Source of the DNA: an uncultured Alphaproteobacteria bacterium
GTDB taxonomy: Bacteria; Pseudomonadota; Alphaproteobacteria; HIMB59
Reading direction: 5' to 3'
Assembly (NCBI GenBank): GCA_902526965.1
Contig: CABZMT010000001.1
Location: 1-64,000, forward strand
DNA length: 64,000 nt
Notes under the pieces: generated by a model
What the model saw: only the letters and a program-made list of their open reading frames with translations
What the model was told of the DNA's origin: nothing
Databases searched by the model: none
Translations under genes and position numbers: made by a program
Part shown: positions 1-8,764 of the stretch, piece after piece
Layout of the letters: each line of letters opens with the position of its first letter
Position numbering within the stretch: position 1 is the stretch's first letter

Positions 1-256
1 CCATGTGCAGAATAGCAGTATCAAATGTAATAATTGTTTTGTTTTTATTTTTTTTAGAAAGATATGTGGCTTTCGCTTTTGCTATTTTTAAAGCATCATA
101 TTTATCATTTTTTAAATTTTTAACAGCTTTTTCATTTATATTGGCTGACCGATATTGAAATTTCAAATTCATCATTTTAAATAATTTTCTTCTTGATTGA
201 CTTTTTGTGCCAATAATAACCTGTTTAGTTAACTGTGGATTAATAAAGTTATTCAT
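1..256 (-). CDS. maf: Maf-like nucleoside-triphosphate pyrophosphatase (5' part; gene runs off the left edge)
   Basis: This partial gene is missing from the ORF track. Reading the minus strand from the ATG at 256 gives about 85 codons beginning MNNFINPQLTKQVIIGTKSQ, then SRRKLFKMMNLKFQYRSANI. The pattern of a hydrophobic strand, a small-residue turn, SxxRRxLL, and later an ALKIAKAKA helix followed by TIITFDTAI fits the N-terminal half of Maf/HAM1-superfamily pyrophosphatases, which hydrolyse non-canonical or modified NTPs in the cytoplasm. The second half and the rest of the active site lie outside the window. It is divergent from rho. The family call is from motif recognition only. Confidence 0.7.
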   Translation of the reverse strand, partial: MNNFINPQLTKQVIIGTKSQSRRKLFKMMNLKFQYRSANINEKAVKNLKNDKYDALKIAKAKATYLSKKNKNKTIITFDTAILHM

Positions 257-490
257 GAATTTAGAGAGTTTTAAACAGCAAAAAAACCATTAATTTATCA
301 ATATTAAGTTATCTACATTTGTTATTAAACAATAAAAATTCAATAAAATAAGGGTTTTTTTTTACAGTAAGATGTTAATCCCCATCATTCGACATACAAC
401 AACAAGTCTACATATAAATATATATATTTTCTTTTTATTTTTTGTTATAAAACTTATTCAATATATCTAACTATCTAGGTAACTCCCAAT
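257..490. other. AT-rich maf-rho intergenic region; candidate origin-proximal or regulatory DNA
   Basis: This 234-bp gap between the divergent maf and rho genes has no open frame worth calling. It is about 80 percent A+T with runs of T, and contains TTATCTACA at 309-317, one mismatch from the DnaA box TTATCCACA. A second near-match, TGTGGATTA (reverse TAATCCACA), lies at 234-242 inside the start of maf, within a TTAA-N7-TTAA word (229-243). The promoter and leader of rho must also be here, but no strong -35/-10 pair stood out and the rho ATG has no clear Shine-Dalgarno. Origin function is inference only. Confidence 0.3.
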
Positions 491-1747
491 ATGCATTTAA
501 ACGAATTAAAAGACAAAAAACCTCAAGAACTTCTCGATTATGCTGAATCATTAGGTATTGAAAATGCCTCTGGCTTAAAAAAACAAGACATATATTTTTC
601 TGTTCTTAAAAAATTTGCTGAAAAGAATGAAGAAATAATTGGAGAAGGAGTTTTAGAAACAATGCAAGATGGTTTTGGATTTCTTCGTTCCGCAGACTCT
701 AACTATTTACCTGGGCCAGATGATATATATGTAAGCCCAAATCAAATTAAAAGATATGGATTAAGAAAAGGAGATACTCTAGAAGGTCCTATTCGCCCTC
801 CAAAAGATGGTGAGAGATATTTTGCTTTAGTTGAAACCAATAAAGTTAATTTTATAGAAATTGCTAAAAATAATAAATTTAAAACAAATTTTGATAACCT
901 AACCCCATTATATCCTGAGAAAAAGTTTAATTTAGAAACAGAAAAACCTGATATTGATCTCTCCTCAAGAATTATTGATATTATTGCCCCTGTTGGAGCA
1001 GGCCAAAGATCTTTAATTGTTGCACCACCAAGATCTGGTAAGACTGTAATCTTACAAAAAATTGCAAAATCAATTGCAGAAAATTTCCCTAAAGTTTATT
1101 TGATGGTTCTTTTAATAGATGAAAGACCTGAAGAAGTTACTGATATGCAAAGATCTGTTAATGGAGAGGTTATAAGTTCAACATTTGATGAACCAGCAGC
1201 AAGACACGTACAAGTAGCTGAAATGGTTATAGAAAAGGCAAAGAGATTAGCAGAAAATAAATATGATGTGGTAATTCTTCTAGACTCAATAACAAGGTTA
1301 GGCAGAGCCTACAACACTGTCGTACCTTCAAGCGGAAAAGTTTTAACAGGTGGCGTCGATGCAAACGCTTTGCAAAGACCTAAAAGATTCTTTGGTGCCG
1401 CTAGAAACATTGAGGAGGGTGGATCGTTAACTATTGTCGCGACTGCTTTGATCGAAACTGGTAGCAGAATGGACGAAGTAATTTTTGAAGAATTTAAAGG
1501 AACTGGTAATTCTGAAATTGTTCTAGATAGAAAACTTTCTGATAAAAGAACCTATCCTGCCATTGATGTCCAAAAATCCGGAACTAGAAAAGAAGATTTG
1601 TTATTAGATGCCGGTGACCTTCAAAAAGTTTTTATTTTAAGGAAAATTTTATCATCCATGGGTACGGTAGATGCCATGGAATTTTTACTAGATAAGATGA
1701 AAGACTGCAAAACTAATGAAGAGTTTTTCAATAGTATGAACCAGTAA
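491..1747 (+). CDS. rho: Transcription termination factor Rho
   Basis: Hexameric RNA-dependent ATPase that ends transcription at factor-dependent sites. The 418-residue length is normal. An N-terminal helical Rho_N segment (residues about 1-45) is followed by the cold-shock-like RNA-binding domain ([16 protein letters not shown], about 50-120) and the RecA-type ATPase domain with Walker [18 protein letters not shown] near residues 169-185. The [14 protein letters not shown] stretch holds the Walker B aspartate, and the Q/R-loop region ([23 protein letters not shown]) is intact. The ATG at 491 gives the expected N-terminus, although the upstream sequence is a weak ribosome site. It stands alone on plus between maf and a minus-strand GDPD gene. 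Nothing odd was seen. Confidence 0.98.
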   Translation: MHLNELKDKKPQELLDYAESLGIENASGLKKQDIYFSVLKKFAEKNEEIIGEGVLETMQDGFGFLRSADSNYLPGPDDIYVSPNQIKRYGLRKGDTLEGPIRPPKDGERYFALVETNKVNFIEIAKNNKFKTNFDNLTPLYPEKKFNLETEKPDIDLSSRIIDIIAPVGAGQRSLIVAPPRSGKTVILQKIAKSIAENFPKVYLMVLLIDERPEEVTDMQRSVNGEVISSTFDEPAARHVQVAEMVIEKAKRLAENKYDVVILLDSITRLGRAYNTVVPSSGKVLTGGVDANALQRPKRFFGAARNIEEGGSLTIVATALIETGSRMDEVIFEEFKGTGNSEIVLDRKLSDKRTYPAIDVQKSGTRKEDLLLDAGDLQKVFILRKILSSMGTVDAMEFLLDKMKDCKTNEEFFNSMNQ

Positions 1748-1749
1748 AT

Positions 1750-2661
1750 TTAAATCCATTTAATATTATTTCTTTCGCAAAGCTCTTTTAATTTTATAGG
1801 GTAATCAGTTATGATGCCGTCTACACCATAGTCAATCATTCTCATCATGTCGTATTCTTCGTTAACTGTCCAAACATTAACGGGCAGTCCCTCATCATGT
1901 GATATTCTGACATCTTCCTTTTTAATATCTTTGTGTTTTGGGTGCCACGCATTACCACCTAGTTTTTTAACAAGCTTTGGTAAGCCCAAGTTATCTTTAT
2001 CATATACTGGCATTAAATCTAACCAAGGAGACTTATTATAGATTTTACCCCTCTTTTTAGATGTTAAATAAGCTCTTGGAATTTTTGAATCTAAAGTTTT
2101 TATTTCTCTTAATATCCTCCAATCAAAAGATGAATAAATTACATTATCCCTTAATTTAAATTTTTTAACTTCATTAATTATCAGTTTTGCCATTATATCA
2201 GGATGCGGTGTTAAGTTATTTTCAATAGGAGTTGATTTGATTTCTAAATTAACTATCAAGCCACTTAAAATATTTCTTGATGTCAACTCAAGAAGATCAG
2301 ACAATTTAGGTATTTTTTGTGCAGGTAAGTTTTTTTGGTTATTAAATTTTCTTCCATATTTCGATTTCTTATTAACGGATCCAATAGTAAATTTGGATAA
2401 TTGTTCATATGTTAGATCATATATTTTGATATTATCATTTGTTATCCAATTTCCCTCACTGTCTTTTGTGAGAGCTGGGTTTAGCCTAAAATCATGATAA
2501 ATAACTGGAACTAGGTCTTTAGATAACACAATGTCAGCTTCATAAGCACTGATATTATTCTCAAATAAATACTTAAAACTTCTCAAAGTATTTTCAGGGA
2601 GATCTCCTCTTGCCCCTCTGTGTCCATAAATCTTAATGTGTTCAGGTTTAGATAAAATCAA
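1750..2661 (-). CDS. ugpQ: Glycerophosphodiester phosphodiesterase (GDPD family)
   Basis: GDPD enzymes hydrolyse glycerophosphodiesters to glycerol-3-phosphate and an alcohol. The signature is clear: IYGHRGARGDLPENT near residues 11-25 (catalytic His-Arg and Glu), EADI about 30 residues later, the second histidine in VIYHD, and a C-terminal PVNVWTVNEEYDMMRMIDYGVDGIITDYP block typical of the TIM-barrel end. No signal peptide is visible, so it is probably cytoplasmic like UgpQ. The 303 residues are slightly long for the family (about 250). Its stop lies 2 bp from the rho stop, tail to tail. The exact substrate is unknown; the symbol is by family resemblance. Confidence 0.85.
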   Translation of the reverse strand: MILSKPEHIKIYGHRGARGDLPENTLRSFKYLFENNISAYEADIVLSKDLVPVIYHDFRLNPALTKDSEGNWITNDNIKIYDLTYEQLSKFTIGSVNKKSKYGRKFNNQKNLPAQKIPKLSDLLELTSRNILSGLIVNLEIKSTPIENNLTPHPDIMAKLIINEVKKFKLRDNVIYSSFDWRILREIKTLDSKIPRAYLTSKKRGKIYNKSPWLDLMPVYDKDNLGLPKLVKKLGGNAWHPKHKDIKKEDVRISHDEGLPVNVWTVNEEYDMMRMIDYGVDGIITDYPIKLKELCERNNIKWI

Positions 2662-2710
2662 ATCAAGTCCATTTATTTAGATAACTTTTTCTATAATCAA
2701 ATTAAAATAA

Positions 2711-3361
2711 TTATTTAAAAATAGATATATCCAATTTATTTAATTTTAATTTACAAGACTCAAAGACCTCATCACTATGATAAATACCTGGAAATGCAAT
2801 ACATTGTATGCCAGCATTAATAGCAGATTTTGCACTTTCTTCAGAGTCTTCGATTGCTAGACAATCTTTTTTATCTAAATTCATAATCTCTAAAGCTTTA
2901 AAATAAATATCTGGATTTGGTTTAGGCTTAGATACTAAATTTTTATTCCCTATGAAGCTAAATTCATCTCTACTTATTTGACCATTTAGTGCTTTAAATA
3001 TTGTAGAAATATTTTTCTTTGAGGTAGATGATACTAGTCCAATTTCAATATTATTTTTCTTTGCATATTTAAAAATTTTTAAAACACCTTTTCTTGCACT
3101 CATACTATTTGAGATAATTGTTTTATTAAAAATATCTGTTTTATTTTTCCATATCTTTTTTGCGTTGACGTTTTCACTATTTTGTCTTGCAAAATCTTCA
3201 ATTCTTCTTATCCCCCCAGATTTTTTTAGCAATTTACTATAAGTCTTTCTACTCCAATACCAGTTTAACCCTTCCCTTTTAAATGCATGATTAAATGATT
3301 TTCGTTGGATGTCAGACGTTTCTATTAATGTCCCTATAGACCCAAATAAGACTGCTTTCAT
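2711..3361 (-). CDS. HAD-superfamily protein of CbbY/phosphatase type lacking motif I aspartates
   Basis: The 216-residue protein has the HAD layout: a cap-like insertion (AFKREGLNWYWSRKTYSKLLKKSGG), motif II serine (GLVSSTSKK), motif III lysine (VSKPKPNPDIYFKAL) and motif IV acidic pair (CLAIEDSEESAKSAI). Motif I, normally DxDGT, reads LFGSIGTLIETSDIQR, so both the nucleophile and the acid/base aspartates are absent. Comparable GSIGT sequences are, from memory, found in a subgroup of alphaproteobacterial CbbY-like proteins, so this may be a conserved variant and not decay. A standard phosphatase mechanism is therefore doubtful. It starts at ATG 3361, 40 bp from divergent mnmE. Confidence 0.75.
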   Translation of the reverse strand: MKAVLFGSIGTLIETSDIQRKSFNHAFKREGLNWYWSRKTYSKLLKKSGGIRRIEDFARQNSENVNAKKIWKNKTDIFNKTIISNSMSARKGVLKIFKYAKKNNIEIGLVSSTSKKNISTIFKALNGQISRDEFSFIGNKNLVSKPKPNPDIYFKALEIMNLDKKDCLAIEDSEESAKSAINAGIQCIAFPGIYHSDEVFESCKLKLNKLDISIFK

Positions 3362-3401
3362 GGCTAGACTAGCATAATTATAAATTTATAATGTCAAAGC
3401 T

Positions 3402-4727
3402 TTGTTTAATACAGGAACAATTTATTCAAATTTTACACCTTTGGTTAAATCGCCTATTATAGGTTACAGAATATCGGGAGAGGATGTTTTACCAATTTTA
3501 AAAAAACTCACTAAAAGAAATTTCTCTAAAGATCATTCAATAATGAAATTAGTGGAACTTCATAATATAGATGGAACAATCTTAGATAAATGTAATGTTG
3601 TATATTTTAAATCACCTAACTCATTTACAGGAGAGGATGTTTGCGAGATATTTATTCATGGTTCGCCCCTTATAGCCAGTCAGCTTGAGCAATTATTTAA
3701 AGACTTCAATATACCTGGATTAAGATTGGCCCAAAAAGGGGAGTTTTCTTTCCGCTCTGTTTTAAATAACAAATATTCTCTTAAACAGGCCAAAGCAATC
3801 AATTTAATTATAAATAATGAGTCTTTTTCTTCATTAGAATATAATAAAAAAATCCTATTTAAAGGCGACACAGTTAGCGGTCTTGCCCCTCTTAGAGAAG
3901 ATATTGTAAATTTGTTTTCTGAAATCACTGCATCTATTGATTTTGTTGATGATGAAGAGTTTAATTTTAAAAAAATAATGAAAAAAGCAAGGAATTTTTT
4001 TAATAATTGTAATAATTTATTACTTAAAAATAGAACAAAAATAGAACAAAAAAATATTTGCAGAGTTATGTTGATTGGACCGGTCAATGTTGGGAAATCA
4101 ACTCTATTTAATAAAATTATCGATAAAGACAGAGCTATTGTTGCTGAAATTAAGGGCACTACCAGGGATATTCTATCAAACCAAATAATAGTTGATGGTA
4201 AAAAATTTGAAATATTCGATACAGCTGGTCAAAGATATAAGCAAGGAAGGATAGAAAAATTTGGTTATAAAAAAGCACAAAAATTGTCAAAAGATATTGA
4301 TCATTTTTTCATTTTAAAGGATAAAAAGACCATAAATAGGGACTTAAATCAATTATTTAAAGACTTTGATATAAACAAGAATTTTACACTAATAGAGACT
4401 AAATCAGATCAATTTAGCTATAATTCTAAAAATATCAAAATTAATCATAATCTAAATAGAGAAGATCTTTTAAAAAGAATAAAACTATCTCGTATTTACA
4501 ACAAGTATATAAGTCATAAAAATAATAAATTGGAATTTAACTCTAATGAGGTAGAATTTTTACAAAAAATATCAGAATACGAGAGAGATATTCTTAATGA
4601 AAAAGACATATTAATTATTGCTCAATTAGTGAGAAATATATTAGATGATTTTTCATACGAATTTGGTTATATTAATAATGAAGATGTTTATGATAGAGTC
4701 TTTAGCAATTTTTGCATAGGAAAGTAG
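3402..4727 (+). CDS. mnmE: tRNA uridine-5-carboxymethylaminomethyl modification GTPase MnmE
   Basis: With MnmG, MnmE installs the cmnm5 group on the wobble uridine of certain tRNAs. The folate-binding N-domain begins TIYSNFTPLVKSPIIGYRIS. The central G domain has G1 GPVNVGKST near residue 225, a G2 threonine run (KGTTRD), G3 DTAGQR near 272 and G4 TKSD. The C-terminus ends FCIGK, the conserved cysteine tail. Length 441 is normal. The only plausible start in the frame is TTG at 3402, since an in-frame stop lies at 3381 and the nearby ATG (3391) is in another frame. It is first in mnmE-mnmG-rsmG-parA-parB. Confidence 0.96.
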   Translation: MFNTGTIYSNFTPLVKSPIIGYRISGEDVLPILKKLTKRNFSKDHSIMKLVELHNIDGTILDKCNVVYFKSPNSFTGEDVCEIFIHGSPLIASQLEQLFKDFNIPGLRLAQKGEFSFRSVLNNKYSLKQAKAINLIINNESFSSLEYNKKILFKGDTVSGLAPLREDIVNLFSEITASIDFVDDEEFNFKKIMKKARNFFNNCNNLLLKNRTKIEQKNICRVMLIGPVNVGKSTLFNKIIDKDRAIVAEIKGTTRDILSNQIIVDGKKFEIFDTAGQRYKQGRIEKFGYKKAQKLSKDIDHFFILKDKKTINRDLNQLFKDFDINKNFTLIETKSDQFSYNSKNIKINHNLNREDLLKRIKLSRIYNKYISHKNNKLEFNSNEVEFLQKISEYERDILNEKDILIIAQLVRNILDDFSYEFGYINNEDVYDRVFSNFCIGK

Positions 4728-4728
4728 A

Positions 4729-6585
4729 TTGTTTCACGTGGAACATTATGATGTAATAGTAATAGGAGCTGGACACGCTGGCATAGAGGCTGCCAACATA
4801 TGTGAAAAATATGGTTTAAAAACAGCTTTAATTACGAAAAATCACTCAGATTTGGGCAAACTATCATGTAATCCGAGTATTGGAGGGGTTGGAAAAACTC
4901 ATATAGCCAGTGAAGTTGATATTTTAGGTGGGGTTATTTGCAAAATAGGAGATAAATCAGCAATTCATTATAGAGTATTAAATTTATCAAAAGGACCTGC
5001 TGTATGGGGCGTCAGAGCACAGATTGATAGAGATCTCTATGCTAAAAATATGCAAAAATACATCAAATCCTCTAAAATTGAACTTATTGAAGATGAAGCA
5101 ATAAATGTTTTAAAAAAAAACAATAAGATTATTGGGGTTGATTGCATTAACGCAGGTAAAATCAAATCAAAGGTTGTTATTCTTACGACTGGAACCTTTC
5201 TAAATGGTAAGATTTATTTTGGAAATGAGGTGAAAGAGGCAGGAAGAATAGGAAATAGCTCTTCTAAAGAGCTTGCAAAGTTTATCAATAAAAATTTTAA
5301 GACAATGCGACTTAAAACTGGCACTCCTCCTAGAATTTATACTCAATCTATCAATTATGATATTCTTGATCCCCAGCCATCTGAAAATAATGGCATTTTT
5401 TTATCTTATTTTACAAAACAAAATACGAACAAAAATATTAATTGTTATATCACTAAGACTAATAATAAAACACATAAAATAATCAGAGATAATCTTGATA
5501 AATCTGCAATGTACTCTGGTATTATCAAGTCCCAAGGAGTTCGCTATTGTCCATCAATAGAAGATAAAGTAACAAAATTTGGCGACAGAAACGGCCACAA
5601 TATTTTCTTGGAACCAGAGGGACTTAACTCTGATCTTGTCTACCCAAATGGAATATCAAATTCGCTGGATAAGAAAATTCAATTAAAATTTCTAAGATCT
5701 ATTAAAGGGTTGGAAAAATGTGAAATAGATCAATTTGGATACGCCGTTGAATATGACTCAGTAGATCCTAGAGAATTAAAAAATAATTTTGAGACAAAAA
5801 AAATAGAAAACTTTTTTTTAGCAGGCCAAATTAATGGAACTACTGGGTATGAAGAAGCTGCAGGTCAAGGTATATATGCAGGAATCCATGCTGTTGTAAA
5901 AATAAAAAGGGTAAAATTCGATAATAAAGTTTTTGAAAGAGATAATAGCTATATAGGAGTTTTAGTTGATGATCTCACAAAGCTTGGAGTAACAGAACCC
6001 TACCGTATGTTCACATCAAGAGCAGAAAACAGATTGAAACTAAGAACAGATAATTCCTATGAAAGATTTGCTACAAACATTAATACAAAAATATTTAATA
6101 AAACTGACTTCAATTTTATTAATAAAAATATAGATAGTGAAAAAAAAATAATAAAAAAACTAGAGTTACTAAAATATTCTCCTAATGATTTGATGAAGAA
6201 GAAAATCAAAGTAAAAAAAGATGGTAAAATTAGGAATGGATTTGAAGTATTAAAATTTTTAGATCCCACTACAAATAATTTTAAGAAATTCTTTAATTTT
6301 ACTATAGACCAAAAATTACTCACTAAAATATATTTTGACTCAAAGTATGAAGTCTTTTATAAGCGTGAGAGGAAATCTTATGATCAGCTGAACAAAAATA
6401 AAAATATGAATTTAACTAATATTGACTTTAACAAAATACCTTCTTTATCTCGAGAGATACTGGAAAAATTAAATAAATACAAACCAGTAAATTTACATGA
6501 TGCAGGAAAAATATCTGGTATTACACCAAGTGCTCTTTTTCAAATAATAAAACATAAAAAAATTAAGGGTACTAAAGTTGCTTAA
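4729..6585 (+). CDS. mnmG: tRNA uridine-5-carboxymethylaminomethyl modification enzyme MnmG (GidA)
   Basis: FAD-dependent partner of MnmE. The N-terminal Rossmann motif DVIVIGAGHAGIEAA (residues 8-22) binds FAD, and GGVGKTHIASEVDILGG and the LKTGTPPRI stretch are MnmG signatures. Also present are the NGTTGYEEAAGQG motif and the C-terminal helical domain that contacts tRNA/MnmE. Length 618 is typical. It starts one base after the mnmE stop. The track start is TTG 4729; an in-frame GTG at 4738 is an alternative that would lose only three residues. A parS-type 16-mer covers 4730-4745, so the first codons (MFHVEH) double as a segregation site. Confidence 0.97.
   Translation: MFHVEHYDVIVIGAGHAGIEAANICEKYGLKTALITKNHSDLGKLSCNPSIGGVGKTHIASEVDILGGVICKIGDKSAIHYRVLNLSKGPAVWGVRAQIDRDLYAKNMQKYIKSSKIELIEDEAINVLKKNNKIIGVDCINAGKIKSKVVILTTGTFLNGKIYFGNEVKEAGRIGNSSSKELAKFINKNFKTMRLKTGTPPRIYTQSINYDILDPQPSENNGIFLSYFTKQNTNKNINCYITKTNNKTHKIIRDNLDKSAMYSGIIKSQGVRYCPSIEDKVTKFGDRNGHNIFLEPEGLNSDLVYPNGISNSLDKKIQLKFLRSIKGLEKCEIDQFGYAVEYDSVDPRELKNNFETKKIENFFLAGQINGTTGYEEAAGQGIYAGIHAVVKIKRVKFDNKVFERDNSYIGVLVDDLTKLGVTEPYRMFTSRAENRLKLRTDNSYERFATNINTKIFNKTDFNFINKNIDSEKKIIKKLELLKYSPNDLMKKKIKVKKDGKIRNGFEVLKFLDPTTNNFKKFFNFTIDQKLLTKIYFDSKYEVFYKRERKSYDQLNKNKNMNLTNIDFNKIPSLSREILEKLNKYKPVNLHDAGKISGITPSALFQIIKHKKIKGTKVA
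4730..4745. promoter_or_regulatory. parS: parS centromere-like site (ParB binding) inside the start of mnmG
   Basis: The sequence TGTTTCACGTGGAACA is the exact reverse complement of TGTTCCACGTGAAACA, which fits the chromosomal parS consensus TGTTNCACGTGAAACA. It lies 2.5-4 kb upstream of parA and parB, as expected for an origin-proximal segregation locus. I found no second perfect copy in the window. Whether ParB binds here is inferred from consensus and gene context. Confidence 0.88.
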
Positions 6586-7186
6586 TGCTAACTTAGAAAT
6601 TTTCTGTAATGAAAATTTTAAAGATAGTAAATCAGTTTTACAAAAATTATATGAATACAAGATGATGGTTATTGATGAAAACGAAAAGATGAATTTAATA
6701 GGCAGAAGTACAATTGATGATTTTGATCAAAGACATTTACTTGACTGCATACAAATAATTAAATACTTGCCACACAACGAAAAAAACCATATGGACATTG
6801 GTTCAGGTGCTGGACTTCCAGGGATTGTTCTTTCAATCATAGGATATAAAAACCTTCATTTAGTTGAAAAATCACCAAAGAAATCAATCTTCTTAGAAAA
6901 CTGCAAATCACGACTTGGACTTGAATATGTTATTCACAACAAATCTATTAATGATCTAAATGATCTTAAGGTCGATTATATTACAGCACGTGCATTTGCA
7001 CCAATTGAAAAAATAATCTCCTTAACCAAAAAAATTATTTGTAAACATACAAAGTTTATTTTACTTAAAGGTAAGTCTTATTTATCTGAAATACAACTTA
7101 TCAATCAAAATAAATACTTTTGGGAAGCTCATCCTAGTATTACATCTGATGAATCTAAAATTATAGTAGTAGGTACTAAATGGTAA
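6578..7186 (+). CDS. rsmG: 16S rRNA (guanine-N7)-methyltransferase RsmG (GidB)
   Basis: RsmG methylates G527 of 16S rRNA using SAM. The EKMNLIGRS and RHLLDCIQI blocks and the SAM-binding motif HMDIGSGAGLPGIVLSI (about residues 70-86) are diagnostic; ITARAFAPIEKII is the conserved downstream strand. Length 202 is normal. The start is TTG at 6578, overlapping the mnmG stop by 8 bp; the ATG at 6585 is out of frame. It overlaps parA at its 3' end by 7 bp, which implies coupled translation in the mnmG-rsmG-parA-parB run. Confidence 0.94.
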   Translation: MLNANLEIFCNENFKDSKSVLQKLYEYKMMVIDENEKMNLIGRSTIDDFDQRHLLDCIQIIKYLPHNEKNHMDIGSGAGLPGIVLSIIGYKNLHLVEKSPKKSIFLENCKSRLGLEYVIHNKSINDLNDLKVDYITARAFAPIEKIISLTKKIICKHTKFILLKGKSYLSEIQLINQNKYFWEAHPSITSDESKIIVVGTKW

Positions 7187-7947
7187 TTACAATAGCTAAT
7201 CAAAAAGGAGGTGTCGGAAAAACAACAACTGTTGTTAATCTTGCAACAGCATTAGCATCAATAGATAAGAAAGTTTTAATTATTGATATGGACCCGCAAT
7301 ACAATTCTTCAATGTCATTTAACGCTTATGACTCTAAATTATCTATTTATAGAGTTTTTAGCAATGAGGTAAATATTAGGGATGCAATACAAAAATCTCA
7401 AATTCCTCATTTAGATGTTATCTCCGCATGTGAGGATCTTGCTGCTGCAGAATATGAGTTGGCTGACGATGACAACAGAAATACTCTTTTAAAAAACTAC
7501 ATATCAGAAATAAAAGATAATTATGAATATATTTTCATTGATACTCCGCCAACGCTTGGATTATTAACAGTAAGTTCTTTAACAGCAAGTGATGAGGTTT
7601 TAATTCCAGTACAATGTGAATTTTTTGCTTTAGAGGGATTATCCAAATTAATCAAAACCATTGAATTAGTAAAATCTAATTTAAATATTAATCTTAAACT
7701 TAATGGAATAATTTTAACAATGTATGATAGACGAAATTCTTTATCATCTTTGATAGAGAGAGAAGCCAGAGAATATTTTGACACTAATGTTTATAAATTT
7801 AATGTACCAAGAAATGTAACTTTATCCGAAGCACCAAGTCACGGTCTACCTGCGATTATATATGATTTAAAATGTAGTGGCTCACAAGCTTACATAGCCT
7901 TAGCCAAAGAATTTTTAGAGAGGGGTAGTTCAAATGGCAGTCAATAA
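7180..7947 (+). CDS. parA: Chromosome partitioning ATPase ParA (Soj)
   Basis: Deviant Walker A ATPase that binds DNA non-specifically and moves ParB-parS complexes. KGGVGKTTTVVNLATALA (residues 8-25) includes the signature lysine; the Walker A' DMDPQYNS and the Walker B FIDTPPTLGLLT are present. Length 255 is normal for a chromosomal ParA without an N-terminal helix-turn-helix domain. It starts at ATG 7180 inside the rsmG end and overlaps parB by 14 bp. With parB and the parS at 4730 it forms a complete partition system. Confidence 0.97.
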   Translation: MVITIANQKGGVGKTTTVVNLATALASIDKKVLIIDMDPQYNSSMSFNAYDSKLSIYRVFSNEVNIRDAIQKSQIPHLDVISACEDLAAAEYELADDDNRNTLLKNYISEIKDNYEYIFIDTPPTLGLLTVSSLTASDEVLIPVQCEFFALEGLSKLIKTIELVKSNLNINLKLNGIILTMYDRRNSLSSLIEREAREYFDTNVYKFNVPRNVTLSEAPSHGLPAIIYDLKCSGSQAYIALAKEFLERGSSNGSQ

Positions 7948-8764
7948 AAAATTAGGAAAAGGTCTATCTTCTTTACTTGGAAATAGAGATCTTATTCAGG
8001 ATAGTTCCTCTGATAATAAGGGTTTATTATTTATTCCAATCGAGAAAATTTTCAGAGACGAGACACAACCTAGAAAAGAATTTAATAAGGAAAAAATAAA
8101 TGAATTAGCTCAATCAATCAAAAAAAATGGGCTAATTCAACCACTTATTCTTACCAAGAGAAGTACTGATACTTTTTCACTGGTAGCGGGTGAGAGAAGA
8201 TGGAGGGCAGCACAAAATACTGATCTTAAAATACTTCCAGCTTTATTATTACCTGAGGACCTTGACAAAGACGAAATATCTTTGATTGAGAATATTCAAA
8301 GAGAAGATCTCAAGGTATCAGAGGAGGCAAAAGCATATCAGCGTTTAATTGAAAAAAATAATTATACACATGAGACATTATCTAATATCGTTGGCAAAAG
8401 TAGGTCTCATATAACAAACTTACTAAGAATATTAGACTTAGACGATTTCTTTTTTGATTTACTTAACAGTGGAAAAATATCTATGGGACATGCAAGGGCC
8501 CTAGTTGGTAAAACACCAGAAGATTTTGATGATTATTCTTTAAATCAAATTGCGTCTGGAAAAATATCTGTAAGAAATTTGGAAAAGAATAAAAGAAAAC
8601 GAAGTGTGCAAGAACCAAATCTCATACATGAAGAAGAGACCTTAAGTGACACCATAGGGTTCAAAACAAAAATAACTTACAATAAAAAAGGTAAAGGAAA
8701 TATAAAGATCTTTTACGAGAATTTAGAACAATATAGTTTTCTGATTAAAAAACTAAAAAATTAA
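7934..8764 (+). CDS. parB: Chromosome partitioning protein ParB
   Basis: ParB is the parS-binding CTP switch protein. N-terminal KLGKGLSSLLG is the ParA-interaction motif. The CTPase domain has FIPIEKIFRDETQPRKEF, then LVAGERRWRAAQ and SLIENIQREDL (the C-motifs that bind CTP). The helix-turn-helix follows (ETLSNIVGKSRSHITNLLRIL), then a linker and a short dimerisation domain. Length 276 is typical. Its 3' end overlaps the convergent holA-like gene by 20 bp. Confidence 0.97.
   Translation: MAVNKKLGKGLSSLLGNRDLIQDSSSDNKGLLFIPIEKIFRDETQPRKEFNKEKINELAQSIKKNGLIQPLILTKRSTDTFSLVAGERRWRAAQNTDLKILPALLLPEDLDKDEISLIENIQREDLKVSEEAKAYQRLIEKNNYTHETLSNIVGKSRSHITNLLRILDLDDFFFDLLNSGKISMGHARALVGKTPEDFDDYSLNQIASGKISVRNLEKNKRKRSVQEPNLIHEEETLSDTIGFKTKITYNKKGKGNIKIFYENLEQYSFLIKKLKN

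Noticed and set aside
229-243. TTAA-N7-TTAA word as a CtrA site
   Set aside because: Expected many times by chance in 64 kb of AT-rich DNA; mentioned only because it overlaps a DnaA-like word.
3680-4159. 159-aa minus-strand ORF inside mnmE
   Set aside because: Shadow of the MnmE G-domain region; hydrophobic composition arises from AT-rich antisense codons.
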